Positions 25,386 through 34,404 of a DNA stretch of 64,000 bases are shown piece after piece. The position numbers and the translations under genes are program-made. Position 1 is the first letter of the stretch. Each line of letters opens with the position of its first letter. This stretch comes from JADGOV01 sp963814355. Lineage in GTDB: Bacteria > Actinomycetota > Actinomycetes > JADGOV01. The DNA is taken from the NCBI GenBank assembly GCA_963814355.1, contig CAWFCZ010000018.1, positions 930,001 through 994,000 on the forward strand. The letters are read 5' to 3'. The notes below the pieces were generated by a model that was not told the origin of the DNA, did no database searches, and worked only from the letters and a program-made list of their open reading frames with translations.

Positions 25386-26984
25386 TCAGCGCACGGGCCG
25401 TCGCGCGTCCCATACCGGTTCGGATGCCTCGTACACCTCCCCGCCGGCGCCGAAGACCAGGTACCGGTCGAAGCCGCGGGCGAACCAGCGGTCGTGGGTG
25501 ACCGCGAGGACGGTGCCGTCGTAGGCCGCCAGGCCCTCCTCCAGCGCTTCGGCGCTGGCCAGGTCGAGGTTGTCCGTCGGCTCGTCGAGCAGCAGCAGCG
25601 TGGTGCCGCCGATCTCCAGCAGCAGGATCTGGAAGCGGGCTTGCTGCCCGCCGGAGAGCGTGCCGAAGCTCTGGTCCGCCTGCCCGTGCAGCTCGTAGCG
25701 ACGCAGCGCACTCATCGCCCGGCCGCGGTCGTGCGCCTCGTGCCAGAGGATGTCGACCAGCGTGCGGTCCGACAGCTCCGGATGGGCGTGGGTCTGGGCG
25801 AAGTGCCCCGGTACCACCCGGGCGCCGAGCCGCCACGACCCGCCATGGCGCACCGCCGCGCCGGAGAGCAGCCGCAGGAAGTGCGACTTGCCGGATCCGT
25901 TGGCACCGAGCACGGCGACCCGCTCGCCGTAGAAGACCTCGAGGTCGAACGGCGCCACCAGCCCGGTCAACTCCAGCCGGGCGCACGTCAGGGCCCGCAC
26001 ACCGGTCCGCCCTCCACCGAGGCGCATCCGGACGCGCTGGAGCACCGGGCGCTCCGGCGGGGGGCCGGCGGCCTCGAACTTGGCCAGCCGGGTCTGCATC
26101 GCCGCGTACTTTCCGGCCATCGCCTCGGAGATCTTGGCCTGCTGCTGCAGGGTTCGGACCAGCTCCCGCAGCCGGTCGTGCTCCTCATCCCACCGCCGGT
26201 GCAGCTCGTCCAGCCGCTCCAGCCGGGCCCGTCGGGCGTCGGCGTAGGAGGCGAAGCCGCCGCCGTGGGTCCAGGCGGAGCCGGCCTCCAAGGTAACCAC
26301 CCGGTCGGCGGTACGGGCCAGCAGCTCGCGGTCGTGGGAGACGAAGAGCACGGTCTTCCCACTCGCCGTCAGCGCCTCTTCCAGCCAGCGTTTCCCCGGC
26401 ACGTCGAGGTAGTTGTCCGGCTCGTCGAGCGCCAGCACCTCGTCCGGGCCGCGCAGCAGGGCCTCGAGGACGAGCCGCTTCTGCTCGCCACCGGACAGCG
26501 TCCGGACCTCCCGCCACTGGGTGCGCTCGTAGGGCTGCCCGAGCGCGGTGGTGGTGCACATGTCCCACTGCACCTCGGCCTGGTAGCCACCGGCGTCGGC
26601 CCACTCCGCCAGCGCGGCGGCGTACCGCATCTGGGTCGGTTCGTCCTCGGCCTCCATCATGGCCAACTCCGCGTGATCCAGGTCGGCGGCCGCAGCCCGG
26701 ATCCGCGGCGGGGAGACCGAGAGCAGCAGATCACGGACCGAGGATTCATCGCGCACCGAACCGATGAACTGGCGCATGACCCCGAGCCCGCCGCTGCGGC
26801 TGACCGTGCCGCCAGCGGGCGCCACATCGCCGGCCACCAGCCGCAGCAGGGTGGTCTTGCCGGTGCCGTTCGCGCCGATCAGGGCGGTCTTGGTGCCGTC
26901 CCCGACCCGGAATGACACGTCGTCGAACAACACCCGGCCATCGGGCAGCACGAAGCGCAGGTGCGACAGATCGACGGAGCCCAC
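25386..26984 (-). CDS. ABC-F family ATPase
   Basis: The 532-residue soluble protein has two ABC domains and no membrane segment. Domain 1 has Walker A GANGTGKTT, signature LSGGEQKRLV and Walker B VLALDEPDNYLD. A charged helical linker (about 260-320; LRELVRTLQQQAKISEAMAG) resembles the P-site tRNA-interacting motif. Domain 2 has Walker A GANGSGKS, LSGGQQARFQ and LLLLDEPTDNLD. ABC-F proteins act on the ribosome in translation or antibiotic protection. Similar GGRTGVRA-containing proteins are widespread in actinobacteria, so a housekeeping role is as likely as resistance. Confidence 0.92.
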   Translation of the reverse strand: MGSVDLSHLRFVLPDGRVLFDDVSFRVGDGTKTALIGANGTGKTTLLRLVAGDVAPAGGTVSRSGGLGVMRQFIGSVRDESSVRDLLLSVSPPRIRAAAADLDHAELAMMEAEDEPTQMRYAAALAEWADAGGYQAEVQWDMCTTTALGQPYERTQWREVRTLSGGEQKRLVLEALLRGPDEVLALDEPDNYLDVPGKRWLEEALTASGKTVLFVSHDRELLARTADRVVTLEAGSAWTHGGGFASYADARRARLERLDELHRRWDEEHDRLRELVRTLQQQAKISEAMAGKYAAMQTRLAKFEAAGPPPERPVLQRVRMRLGGGRTGVRALTCARLELTGLVAPFDLEVFYGERVAVLGANGSGKSHFLRLLSGAAVRHGGSWRLGARVVPGHFAQTHAHPELSDRTLVDILWHEAHDRGRAMSALRRYELHGQADQSFGTLSGGQQARFQILLLEIGGTTLLLLDEPTDNLDLASAEALEEGLAAYDGTVLAVTHDRWFARGFDRYLVFGAGGEVYEASEPVWDARRPVR

Positions 26985-27091
26985 GGACGTCGAGTCTCCC
27001 GGCCGGATGCTGCTGCTGTCACCCGGTTAACCGGCTCCGGCGGCCGCTGCGTTACCGTGCCGAGCCACAGCCTGTGGAGGTGACGGCCGTC
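26985..27091. promoter_or_regulatory. Divergent promoter region between ABC-F and glucoamylase genes
   Basis: On the plus strand a TACCGT -10-like element lies near 27053, about 40 bases before the GTG at 27092, with no convincing -35. The ABC-F promoter on the other strand must also be here or further upstream, but I cannot identify it. Confidence 0.35.
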
Positions 27092-29479
27092 GTGACGAGC
27101 GCTCCTCATCCCCGCCAACCCGCTGGGCCGTACCTGGCCGCGGCACCGAAAGATGCCGTCACGACGGCACTCGGCGGTGCTCCGCTGTGGGCCACCGTCG
27201 GTCAGGGCATCATCACCGAGGTCTACTGGCCCACCGTCGCCGAGCCGCAAATTCGCGATCTCGGGTTCCTCGTCGCCACGGACGGCTGGTGGGTCGAGGT
27301 GAAAGGGCGCCTGGACTACGACGTGTCAGCACCCGACCCGGCCGTGCCGCTCGCCACCGTCGTGCACCACGGCCCGCCGGAGCACCCGTACACGCTGGCG
27401 CTTGAGGTGGTGCCCGATCCGGATCGCGATGTGCTTCTGGTGGGCTACGCGCTCACCGGTACCGACGCGTCGGTCTACCCGCTGCTCGCCAGCCATCTGC
27501 AGCGGCAGCCCGGGGCGGACGGCGACGGGGGCGGTGGCGGGGACAACTATGCCTGGGTCGGCGAGTCGGGTGAACTGTTCGCCACCGGAGCCGGACGCTA
27601 CCTGTGCCTGGCCGCCGATTCGGGTTTCACCAGGCGGGGCGTCGGCTACTTCGGCGACTCGGACCTGTGGCAGGACTTTGCCGCGCACGGTGCGATGACC
27701 TGGACGTACACCGACGCCGGTCCCGGATTCGTCGTGCTCGGCGCCGAGTGCGCGGCCTCCGCCGGGCTGCTTGCGCTGTCTTTCGCCGCGGATGCCGCGA
27801 CAGCGCAGCAGATCGCCGGGGAGAGCCTGTCGTCCGGGGCCCTCGCCGCGAAGGACGCGCTCACCTCCTCGTGGCGGCAGTGGGCCGAGGCGACGACCCT
27901 GCCGGGACCGGCCGAGGGCGATCCCGCCGCGCTGCCCGACGCGCTGCGGCATTCACTGACCGTGCTGCGGGTGCACGAAGATCGAGCCGCCGCCGGCGCC
28001 GTCGTGGCGTCGCTGGCCACCCCGTGGGGAGACACATCGAACAGCCCCGGCGGCTACCACCTGGTCTGGCCGCGGGACGCCGTCGAGGCCGCCCTTGGCT
28101 ATCTCGCGCTCGGCCGGACGCAGGACGCCGGCCGCGTCCTGGACTACCTCGCGAGCCAGCAGCGCACCGACGGCCACTGGCTGCAGAACTTCTTCCCCGA
28201 CGGCACGCCGTTCTGGTCCGGCATCCAACTCGACGAGACGGCGCTTCCGGTCCTGCTCGCGGCCAAGCTCGCCGAGTCCGGGGCCCCGCTGTCCGAAGCG
28301 GCCGAGGCGATGATCGGCAAAGCCGTCGGCTACCTGGTTCGCAACGGGCCGCTGACCGAGCAGGACCGATGGGAGGAGGACCGGGGTGGCAGCCCCTTCA
28401 CCCTCGGCGTCACGGTAGCCGCGCTGGTGGCCGGAGCGACCTACCTGCCGGCCGGGGAGCAGGACTACGTACTGTCCCTCGCCGATGATTGGAACGAGCG
28501 CATCGAGGAGTGGTGCTACGTCGAGGGAACATGGCTCGACCGGATCTACGGCCTCGACGGGCACTACGTCCGGGTCGGGCCGGACCCGAGCACCGGCCTC
28601 GCGAGGATCGCCAACACGCCCGATCCGAACTTCGCCGTGCCCAGCTCCGGGGTCCTCGGCCTCGAGTTCCTGTACCTGCCACGGCTGGGCCTGCGCGACC
28701 CGGCGGACCAGCGCCAGCTCGACACGGTGAGGCTGGTGGACGCCATGCTGGCCCGCAACGTGGGGACCGGCAGCGCCTACTACCGCTACAACTTCGACGG
28801 CTACGGGGAGCAGCGCGACGGCGCGAACTTCACCGGCACTGGGATCGGCCGGGTGTGGCCACTGCTCGCCGGCGAGCGTGGGCACTTCGGGGTGCTCAGT
28901 GGAGAGAGTGGCCAAGCCCACCTCCTGGCCATGCTGGCCATGCGGTCCGGCACCGGCCTGCTCCCCGAGCAGGTGTGGGACGAACCGCCCCTGCTGGTCC
29001 GCGACGGGGTGCCCAGCCTGCCGCTCTACACCGGTTGCCGGACGCTGAGCGCGATGCCGCTGGTCTGGGCGCACAGCGAACTGATCAAGCTGGCGGCGAT
29101 CCGCGCGACCGGGCGGCCGATCGAGCACGTCTCGGCGGTCACCGCCCGGTACGGCGGGGTGATCCCCGACCCCTCGACCGCGTACTGGCGCGGTGCGGTG
29201 CCCGTGCCGGAGCTGCTGCCCGGGCGGGCACTCGTCATCGAGGATGGGCAGCCGTTCACCGTGCACTTCGGCCATGACGGGTGGACGGAGGTCCAGGAGC
29301 GGGCGTCGGCCCCGCTGGGCATGGGCATGGAGGGGGTGCGGTTCTCCGCCGCCGAGCTGGCGGGCTGGGCCAGCCTGGAGTTCCGGCGTCGCTACGGCGA
29401 CACCTGGGATGCCGCCGGCGATCAGCAGGTGCGGATCACCGCGGCGCGCCGGGCGAGACTTCGCCGGCAGAGCGGCTGA
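27092..29479 (+). CDS. GH15-family glucoamylase / glucodextranase-like glycosidase
   Basis: The 795-residue protein starts at GTG 27092 with GGAGG upstream. The N-terminal about 270 residues form a beta-sandwich domain as in bacterial glucoamylases (LGGAPLWATVGQGIITEVYW, YTLALEVVPDPDRDVLLVGY). The C-terminal (alpha/alpha)6 barrel carries NSPGGYHLVWPRDAVEAALG, the general acid glutamate in RWEEDRGGSPFTLG and the general base in GRVWPLLAGERGHFG. It should release glucose from the non-reducing ends of alpha-glucans. No signal peptide is seen, so it is probably intracellular. It is convergent with truA and divergent from the ABC-F gene. Confidence 0.92.
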   Translation: MTSAPHPRQPAGPYLAAAPKDAVTTALGGAPLWATVGQGIITEVYWPTVAEPQIRDLGFLVATDGWWVEVKGRLDYDVSAPDPAVPLATVVHHGPPEHPYTLALEVVPDPDRDVLLVGYALTGTDASVYPLLASHLQRQPGADGDGGGGGDNYAWVGESGELFATGAGRYLCLAADSGFTRRGVGYFGDSDLWQDFAAHGAMTWTYTDAGPGFVVLGAECAASAGLLALSFAADAATAQQIAGESLSSGALAAKDALTSSWRQWAEATTLPGPAEGDPAALPDALRHSLTVLRVHEDRAAAGAVVASLATPWGDTSNSPGGYHLVWPRDAVEAALGYLALGRTQDAGRVLDYLASQQRTDGHWLQNFFPDGTPFWSGIQLDETALPVLLAAKLAESGAPLSEAAEAMIGKAVGYLVRNGPLTEQDRWEEDRGGSPFTLGVTVAALVAGATYLPAGEQDYVLSLADDWNERIEEWCYVEGTWLDRIYGLDGHYVRVGPDPSTGLARIANTPDPNFAVPSSGVLGLEFLYLPRLGLRDPADQRQLDTVRLVDAMLARNVGTGSAYYRYNFDGYGEQRDGANFTGTGIGRVWPLLAGERGHFGVLSGESGQAHLLAMLAMRSGTGLLPEQVWDEPPLLVRDGVPSLPLYTGCRTLSAMPLVWAHSELIKLAAIRATGRPIEHVSAVTARYGGVIPDPSTAYWRGAVPVPELLPGRALVIEDGQPFTVHFGHDGWTEVQERASAPLGMGMEGVRFSAAELAGWASLEFRRRYGDTWDAAGDQQVRITAARRARLRRQSG

Positions 29480-29539
29480 GGGATGCCGGCCCAAGGGCGC
29501 GGGTACCGGGCAGGACTGGAGGAGGCTGGAACGGTCGGG

Positions 29540-30349
29540 TCACCGCGGCGTACCGGCCGCCCGTAGCCGACGGGTCAGGACCGCCCGAGCGGCCAGCGCA
29601 TCGTCCGGTGGGTACCGCACGGCTTCCAGGGTGAGCCCGCGCGCCGGCGCGACCCGCACCGCCGGATCCCGGCGCCCGGCCGCCAGTACCGCGGCCGGCC
29701 AGCCCGCCGGACGCCGGCCGGTGCCGACGGCGAGCAGCGCGCCGAGGAGGGCACGCACCATGGAATGGCAGAACGCGTCCGCCTCGGCCAACACCGTCAC
29801 CAGGAACTCCTCCTCCCGCGAAACCTCCAGGCGCAGCACCCGGCGGATCGTGGACGCGCCTTCCCGTCGACGGCAGTACGCGGCGAAGTCGTGCTCGCCG
29901 AGCAGCCCCCCGGCCGCCGCCCCCATCGCCGCGACATCCAGCGGCCGATCGGAGCCGACGGTGTCGTGCCGGCGCAGCGGGCTCACCCCGTACGGCGCGT
30001 CACCGATCCGGTAGCGGTAGCAGCGGGACAGCGCCGAGAACCGGGCGTCGAAGCCGGGCGGCGCCCTCGTCACCGCATAGATCCGGACGTCGGCGGGGAG
30101 CAGCCGGTTCAGCCGGCGGGTGAGCGCCAGCGGGTCGTTCGCCGGTAGGTCCGCATGAGCCACCTGGCCGACCGCGTGCACCCCGGCGTCGGTACGGCCG
30201 GCGACGGTCAGCCGCGGCACCGGGTCGAGTCGCAGGATGCGGGCCAGGGCCCCTTCAAGCTCCGCCTGGACGGTACGCCGAGCGGGTTGGGCCGCCCAGC
30301 CGGAGAAGCCGCCGCCGTCGTAGCCGACGTCGAGGCGGAACCGAACCAG
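29540..30349 (-). CDS. truA: tRNA pseudouridine synthase A, start codon unresolved
   Basis: TruA makes pseudouridine at tRNA positions 38-40. The catalytic aspartate is in VAGRTDAGVHAVGQ, and RYRIGDAPYGVSP and FCHSMVRALLGALL follow. The conserved N-terminus (RFRLDVGYDGGGFSGW) is present in frame, but between it and the nearest upstream in-frame stop there is no ATG, GTG or TTG. The first in-frame GTG (30220) would remove that motif. Either translation uses CTG 30349, or one base is missing from the C5/G5 runs at 30357-30369, in which case GTG 30381 fits. It follows rplQ closely. Confidence 0.85.
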   Translation of the reverse strand: MVRFRLDVGYDGGGFSGWAAQPARRTVQAELEGALARILRLDPVPRLTVAGRTDAGVHAVGQVAHADLPANDPLALTRRLNRLLPADVRIYAVTRAPPGFDARFSALSRCYRYRIGDAPYGVSPLRRHDTVGSDRPLDVAAMGAAAGGLLGEHDFAAYCRRREGASTIRRVLRLEVSREEEFLVTVLAEADAFCHSMVRALLGALLAVGTGRRPAGWPAAVLAAGRRDPAVRVAPARGLTLEAVRYPPDDALAARAVLTRRLRAAGTPR

Positions 30350-30423
30350 CCCACCGCCCCCGGTGGGGGCGACGGGCTCACGGCTCGGTACGGCGGACTC
30401 GGCGGAATCCTCGCCGGTGGAGG

Positions 30424-31182
30424 TCAGGCCTCGGCCGGCGGGGTATCCCCGGCGGTCTCGGTCTGGGCCGAGGTCGGCTCCTCGCCGGGGCCGCCCGCGG
30501 TGTCGTCACTCGACGGCTCGAGCGCCGGGTCGGCGGCGGTTGGCTCAGCGCTCGGGGTTTCGGTCACGACGTCAGTATCACCACCGGCGCTGGGCACGGC
30601 AACCTGTGACGGCCGGTCGGCCTCCGCTCCCGGGGATACCTCCGTGTCGCCCTCGGTCGGCACGGCGGTGGGTCCGGCGCCGGCGGGCGGCATGGCCGTG
30701 GCCGCGGCGGTCGGCGTCGCGGTGGATCCGGCCGGTGACCCGCTGCCGGCCGGTCGGCCGGCGTCCCGGCGGAAGCGGCTGCCCCTGGCCCGTTCGGCCT
30801 CGCCGACCGCCTGCTGGGCGACCGTGAGGTCCTCCACCAGTTCGATGACCGCCATCGGGGCGCTGTCCCCCTTCCGCGGCCCGATCTTCGTGATCCGGGT
30901 GTAGCCGCCGGGCCGGGTGGCGAACCGCGGCCCGATCTCGGCGAACAGGGTGTGCACCACGCTCTTGTCCCGGACCACCGTCAGCACATGCCGGCGGGCG
31001 TGCAGGTCGCCGCGCTTGGCGAAGGTGATCAGACGTTCCGCCAGCGGCCGCAGCCGCTTGGCCTTGGCATGGGTCGTGGTGATCGAACCGTGGGTGAACA
31101 GCGCGGTCGCCAGGTTGGACAGCAGCAGGCGCTGGTGCGCCGGAGAGCCGCCGAGGCGCGGGCCCTTGGTGGGCGTGGGCAT
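30424..31182 (-). CDS. rplQ: 50S ribosomal protein L17 with long C-terminal tail
   Basis: The 252-residue protein has an L17 core in residues 1-120 (MPTPTKGPRLGGSPAHQRLL, SNLATALFTHGSITTTHAKA, GGYTRITKIGPRKGDSAPMA). It is followed by about 130 residues of low-complexity Ala/Thr/Pro/Glu-rich sequence (for example EGDTEVSPGAEADRPS). Bacterial L17 is usually 115-190 residues, so the tail is long. It lies 63 bases after rpoA at the end of the alpha operon. Confidence 0.96.
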   Translation of the reverse strand: MPTPTKGPRLGGSPAHQRLLLSNLATALFTHGSITTTHAKAKRLRPLAERLITFAKRGDLHARRHVLTVVRDKSVVHTLFAEIGPRFATRPGGYTRITKIGPRKGDSAPMAVIELVEDLTVAQQAVGEAERARGSRFRRDAGRPAGSGSPAGSTATPTAAATAMPPAGAGPTAVPTEGDTEVSPGAEADRPSQVAVPSAGGDTDVVTETPSAEPTAADPALEPSSDDTAGGPGEEPTSAQTETAGDTPPAEA

Positions 31183-31245
31183 GTCGGGATTCCCTTCGGG
31201 CCGAGGCGGGGCCGCTCGGCGGGTTCGGAGGCGGTCGGCGGGCGG

Positions 31246-32265
31246 CTACAGCCGCTCGTCCTCGGCGTACGCCGTGTCGTAGTCGTCCGGGCTGAAGGTG
31301 TCGACGACGTTGCTGGGGTCGAACCCGGGCGGGGAGTCCTTGAGCGCCAGGCCCATCCCGACCAGCTTCAGCTTCACCTCGTCGATGGACTTGGCGCCGA
31401 AGTTGCGGATGTCCAGCAGGTCGGCCTCGCTGCGGGAGACCAACTCGCCGACGGAGTGGATGCCTTCCCGCTTGAGGCAGTTGTAGGACCGCACCGTCAG
31501 GTCCAGATCCTCGATCGGCAGCGCCAGGTCGGCCGCCAGCGCTGCCTGGTCGGGCGACGGGCCGATCTCGATGGAGTCGATCGCCGCGTTGAGCTCGGCG
31601 GCCAGGCCGAACAGTCCGACCAGGGTCTTGCCGGCGCTGGCGATCGCATCGCGGGGCAGCATGGACTTCTTGGTCTCGACGTCGATGATCAGCCGGTCGA
31701 AGTCGGTGCGCTGCTCGACCCGGGTGGCCTCCACCTTGTAGGTCACCTTGAGCACCGGGGAGTAGATCGAGTCGATCGGGATCTCACCGATCGGCTGTCC
31801 GGTCTGCTTGTTCTGCGCGGCGGAGACGTACCCCCGGCCACGCTCGACGGTGAGCTCGACCTCCAGCTTGGCGCTCGCGTTGAGGGTGGCCAGGTGCAGG
31901 TCCGGGTTGTGCACCTCCACGCCCGCCGGGGGGGCGATGTCGGCTGCGGTGACCTCGCCAGGGCCCTGCTTGCGCAGGTACATCACGACCGGCTCGTCCT
32001 GCTCGCTGGAGACGACGAGTTCCTTGACGTTGAGGATGATCTCGGTGACATCCTCCTTGACCCCTTCCAGGGTCTGGAACTCGTGCAAGGCCCCGCCGAC
32101 TTTGATCTTGGTGACCGCCGCCCCCGGGATGGAGGAGAGCAGCGTGCGGCGTACGGAGTTGCCAAGGGTGTAGCCGAAGCCGGGCTCGAGCGGCTCGATG
32201 ACGAAGCGGGACCGGAACTCCTCTACCGGCTCCTCGACGAGGGATGGGCGCTGGGCGATGAGCAT
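31246..32265 (-). CDS. rpoA: RNA polymerase alpha subunit
   Basis: The 339-residue subunit has an N-terminal assembly domain (FVIEPLEPGFGYTLGNSVRR, TLLSSIPGAAVTKIKVGGAL) and a C-terminal DNA- and activator-binding domain (LDLTVRSYNCLKREGIHSVG, LLDIRNFGAKSIDEVKLKL). The length is typical. It is preceded by rpsD and followed by rplQ, the usual alpha-operon order. Confidence 0.98.
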   Translation of the reverse strand: MLIAQRPSLVEEPVEEFRSRFVIEPLEPGFGYTLGNSVRRTLLSSIPGAAVTKIKVGGALHEFQTLEGVKEDVTEIILNVKELVVSSEQDEPVVMYLRKQGPGEVTAADIAPPAGVEVHNPDLHLATLNASAKLEVELTVERGRGYVSAAQNKQTGQPIGEIPIDSIYSPVLKVTYKVEATRVEQRTDFDRLIIDVETKKSMLPRDAIASAGKTLVGLFGLAAELNAAIDSIEIGPSPDQAALAADLALPIEDLDLTVRSYNCLKREGIHSVGELVSRSEADLLDIRNFGAKSIDEVKLKLVGMGLALKDSPPGFDPSNVVDTFSPDDYDTAYAEDERL

Positions 32266-32310
32266 TGCGTAACTCCTTTGTCGGGACCCCCGCTATTTGA
32301 GGTCCGTGGG

Positions 32311-32338
32311 TACTGCGGTATGGCTACTGCGGTATGGC
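32311..32338. repeat. 14-base tandem duplication in the rpsD-rpoA gap
   Basis: TACTGCGGTATGGC occurs twice back to back, followed by a partial, diverged third copy, in the 81-base gap between rpsD and rpoA. It is probably a recent slippage duplication, and the copy number may vary between strains. Confidence 0.8.
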
Positions 32339-32346
32339 TTCTGCGT

Positions 32347-32973
32347 CTACTTGGAGTACAGCTCGACGATGAGCTGCTCTTGAACCGGAGTGTCGATCAC
32401 CTGGCGGTTCGGCATGGCGTGCACCAGAATGCGCATCCGGTTCGCGATGACCTCCAGCCAGGCAGGTACCGTGCGGCTGCCGGCCTCGGCGCGGGCGATG
32501 ACGAACGGGTCGAGTTCCACCGAGGACGGCCGCACCTCGATGATGTCGGTCTCGCTGACCAGAAACGACGGGATGTCGACCTTCCGGCCGTTGACCACGA
32601 TGTGTCCGTGGCTGACGAGCTGGCGGGCCTGGTCGCGGCTGTGCGCCCAGCCGGCCCGGTAGATCACGTTGTCCAACCGCCGCTCCAAGAGCTGCAGGAG
32701 GTTCTCACCGGTCTTGCCGGTCCGCCGGTTGGCTTCTTCGTAGTAGCTGCGGAACTGCTTCTCGTACACCCCGTAGATCCGAGCGCACTTCTGCTTCTCG
32801 CGCTTCTGTAGCAGGTACTCGGAGTCCTTCGTCCGCCCCCGGCCGTGCTCACCGGGCGGGTACGGCCGGATCTCGATGGGACACTTGGGCGATTCGCACT
32901 TGGAACCCTTGAGGAACAGCTTCATCTTCTCCCGGCGGCAGCGCTTGCAGTCCGGGCCGGTGTACCTCCCCAT
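32347..32973 (-). CDS. rpsD: 30S ribosomal protein S4, zinc-binding form
   Basis: The 208-residue protein begins MGRYTGPDCKRCRREKMKLF. Four cysteines in residues 9-31 (CKRC and CESPKC) form the zinc site of the C+ type S4. The S4 RNA-binding domain is at residues about 95-160 (RRLDNVIYRAGWAHSRDQAR, SHGHIVVNGRKVDIPSF). S4 initiates 30S assembly and can repress the alpha operon. Confidence 0.97.
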   Translation of the reverse strand: MGRYTGPDCKRCRREKMKLFLKGSKCESPKCPIEIRPYPPGEHGRGRTKDSEYLLQKREKQKCARIYGVYEKQFRSYYEEANRRTGKTGENLLQLLERRLDNVIYRAGWAHSRDQARQLVSHGHIVVNGRKVDIPSFLVSETDIIEVRPSSVELDPFVIARAEAGSRTVPAWLEVIANRMRILVHAMPNRQVIDTPVQEQLIVELYSK

Positions 32974-32975
32974 TC

Positions 32976-33377
32976 TCAGACCCTCCGTCGCTTGGGCGGC
33001 CGGCAGCCGTTGTGCGGCGACGGCGTGACGTCGGCGATGGCGCCCACTTCCAAGCCGGTCGCCTGCAAGGACCGGATGGCCGTCTCCCGGCCGGAGCCAG
33101 GTCCCTTGACGAAAACGTCGATCTTGCGCATGCCGTGTTCCTGCGCCTTGCGGGCGGCCGCCTCGGCGGCCATCTGGGCGGCGTACGGTGTCGACTTCCG
33201 GGAGCCCTTGAAACCCACGTGGCCGGCGCTGGCCCAGGCGATCACATTGCCGCCGGGGTCGGTGATCGACACGATCGTGTTGTTGAAGGTGCTCTTGATG
33301 TGAGCGTGCCCGTGGGCAATGTTCTTCCGCTCCTTGCGGCGCACCTTCTTCGCGCCGGTACGGGTCTTCGGAGGCAT
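32976..33377 (-). CDS. rpsK: 30S ribosomal protein S11
   Basis: The 133-residue protein has the canonical S11 sequence: GHAHIKSTFNNTIVSITDPG, ASAGHVGFKGSRKSTPYAAQ, FVKGPGSGRETAIRSLQ and the basic end CRPPKRRRV. It lies in the 30S platform near the mRNA exit. Only two bases separate it from rpsD. Confidence 0.97.
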   Translation of the reverse strand: MPPKTRTGAKKVRRKERKNIAHGHAHIKSTFNNTIVSITDPGGNVIAWASAGHVGFKGSRKSTPYAAQMAAEAAARKAQEHGMRKIDVFVKGPGSGRETAIRSLQATGLEVGAIADVTPSPHNGCRPPKRRRV

Positions 33378-33445
33378 CTAATTCCTTTGGCGTCTGTGAC
33401 TCTGACTTGGGCTGGGAGGTACGACGGGGGCAGCCCCCCGGCGGG

Positions 33446-33826
33446 CTACTTCTTGCCGACCTTCTTCTTGCCGGCGATCGCCCGGCGGGGTCCCTTGCGG
33501 GTGCGGGCGTTGGTATGCGTGCGCTGGCCTCGTACCGGCAGCCCGCGGCGGTGCCGGATGCCCTCATAGCACCCGATTTCGATCTTGCGCCGGATGTCGG
33601 AGGCGACCTCGCGCCGGAGGTCACCCTCGACCCGGTAGTTGTTCTCGATCCAGTCCCGGAGTTTGAGCACGTCGTCGTCCGTGAGGTCCTTGGAACGAAG
33701 TTCCGGGCTGACCCCGGTCCCCGCCAGGGTGGCCGCGGCCCGGGTCCGGCCGATGCCGTAGATGTAGGTGAGCGCGACCTCCATGCGCTTGTCGCGTGGC
33801 AGGTCGACGCCGACGAGTCGGGCCAT
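33446..33826 (-). CDS. rpsM: 30S ribosomal protein S13
   Basis: The 126-residue protein starts MARLVGVDLPRDKRMEVALT. The helix-hairpin region YIYGIGRTRAAATLAGTGV and the basic C-terminal RGQRTHTNARTRKGPRRA are typical; the tail contacts tRNA in the P site. The ATG at 33826 fits the family length. Confidence 0.97.
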   Translation of the reverse strand: MARLVGVDLPRDKRMEVALTYIYGIGRTRAAATLAGTGVSPELRSKDLTDDDVLKLRDWIENNYRVEGDLRREVASDIRRKIEIGCYEGIRHRRGLPVRGQRTHTNARTRKGPRRAIAGKKKVGKK

Positions 33827-33961
33827 GGGACGTTGTTTCCCTTCGCTGCTCGGAGGTGTTCCGCGCACCGTCCACACCCGCCCAGGCGTGGCCCCGGCCT
33901 CCGACCGGGGGTGACGCCGCACCGGGGCTCCGGGCGGCGATGGTGCGGCGCTGTCGGTCCG

Positions 33962-34075
33962 CTAGCCCTGCCGCTGCTTGTGCCGCAGGTTGTCGCAGAT
34001 CACCATGACCCGGCCGTGACGACGGATCACCTTGCACTTGTCGCAGATCTTCTTAACGCTCGGCTTGACCTTCAC
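33962..34075 (-). CDS. rpmJ: 50S ribosomal protein L36, zinc-binding form
   Basis: The 37-residue protein, VKVKPSVKKICDKCKVIRRH then a segment ending DNLRHKQRQG, has cysteines 11, 14 and 27 and histidine 32 as zinc ligands. It starts at GTG 34075, seven bases after infA, in the normal infA-rpmJ-rpsM order. Confidence 0.97.
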   Translation of the reverse strand: MKVKPSVKKICDKCKVIRRHGRVMVICDNLRHKQRQG

Positions 34076-34082
34076 TGATCTC

Positions 34083-34304
34083 TCACTTGTACCGGTAGAC
34101 GATCCGGCCGCGGGACAGATCGTACGGGCTGAGTTCCACGACCACGCGGTCTTCGGGGAGGATACGGATGTAGTGCTGGCGCATCTTGCCACTGATGTGC
34201 GCGAGCACCCGGTGGCCATTTGCGAGTTCGACCCGGAACATCGCGTTGGGCAGCGGCTCGACGACGCGGCCCTCGATCTCGATGGCCCCTTCCTTTTTTG
34301 CCAC
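34083..34304 (-). CDS. infA: Translation initiation factor IF-1
   Basis: The 73-residue OB-fold protein begins at GTG 34304 with VAKKEGAIEIEGRVVEPLPN. It continues MFRVELANGHRVLAHISGKM and ends SRGRIVYRYK, the IF-1 hallmark. An AGGAGG site precedes the start. It binds the ribosomal A site during initiation. Confidence 0.97.
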   Translation of the reverse strand: MAKKEGAIEIEGRVVEPLPNAMFRVELANGHRVLAHISGKMRQHYIRILPEDRVVVELSPYDLSRGRIVYRYK

Positions 34305-34404
34305 AATCCTCCTGCTTCGGATATCCCACAACGGACGGCTCGCGGACGAGCCAAGGCCGCCCCCGCATAGACGGAGGCAGCCGGATTATGCGTGTCAGCT
34401 TCAG

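Noticed and set aside
29480..29539. Terminator between the convergent glucoamylase and truA
   Set aside because: Only a six-base GCCGGC stem with a long loop can be formed, not enough in DNA of this GC content.
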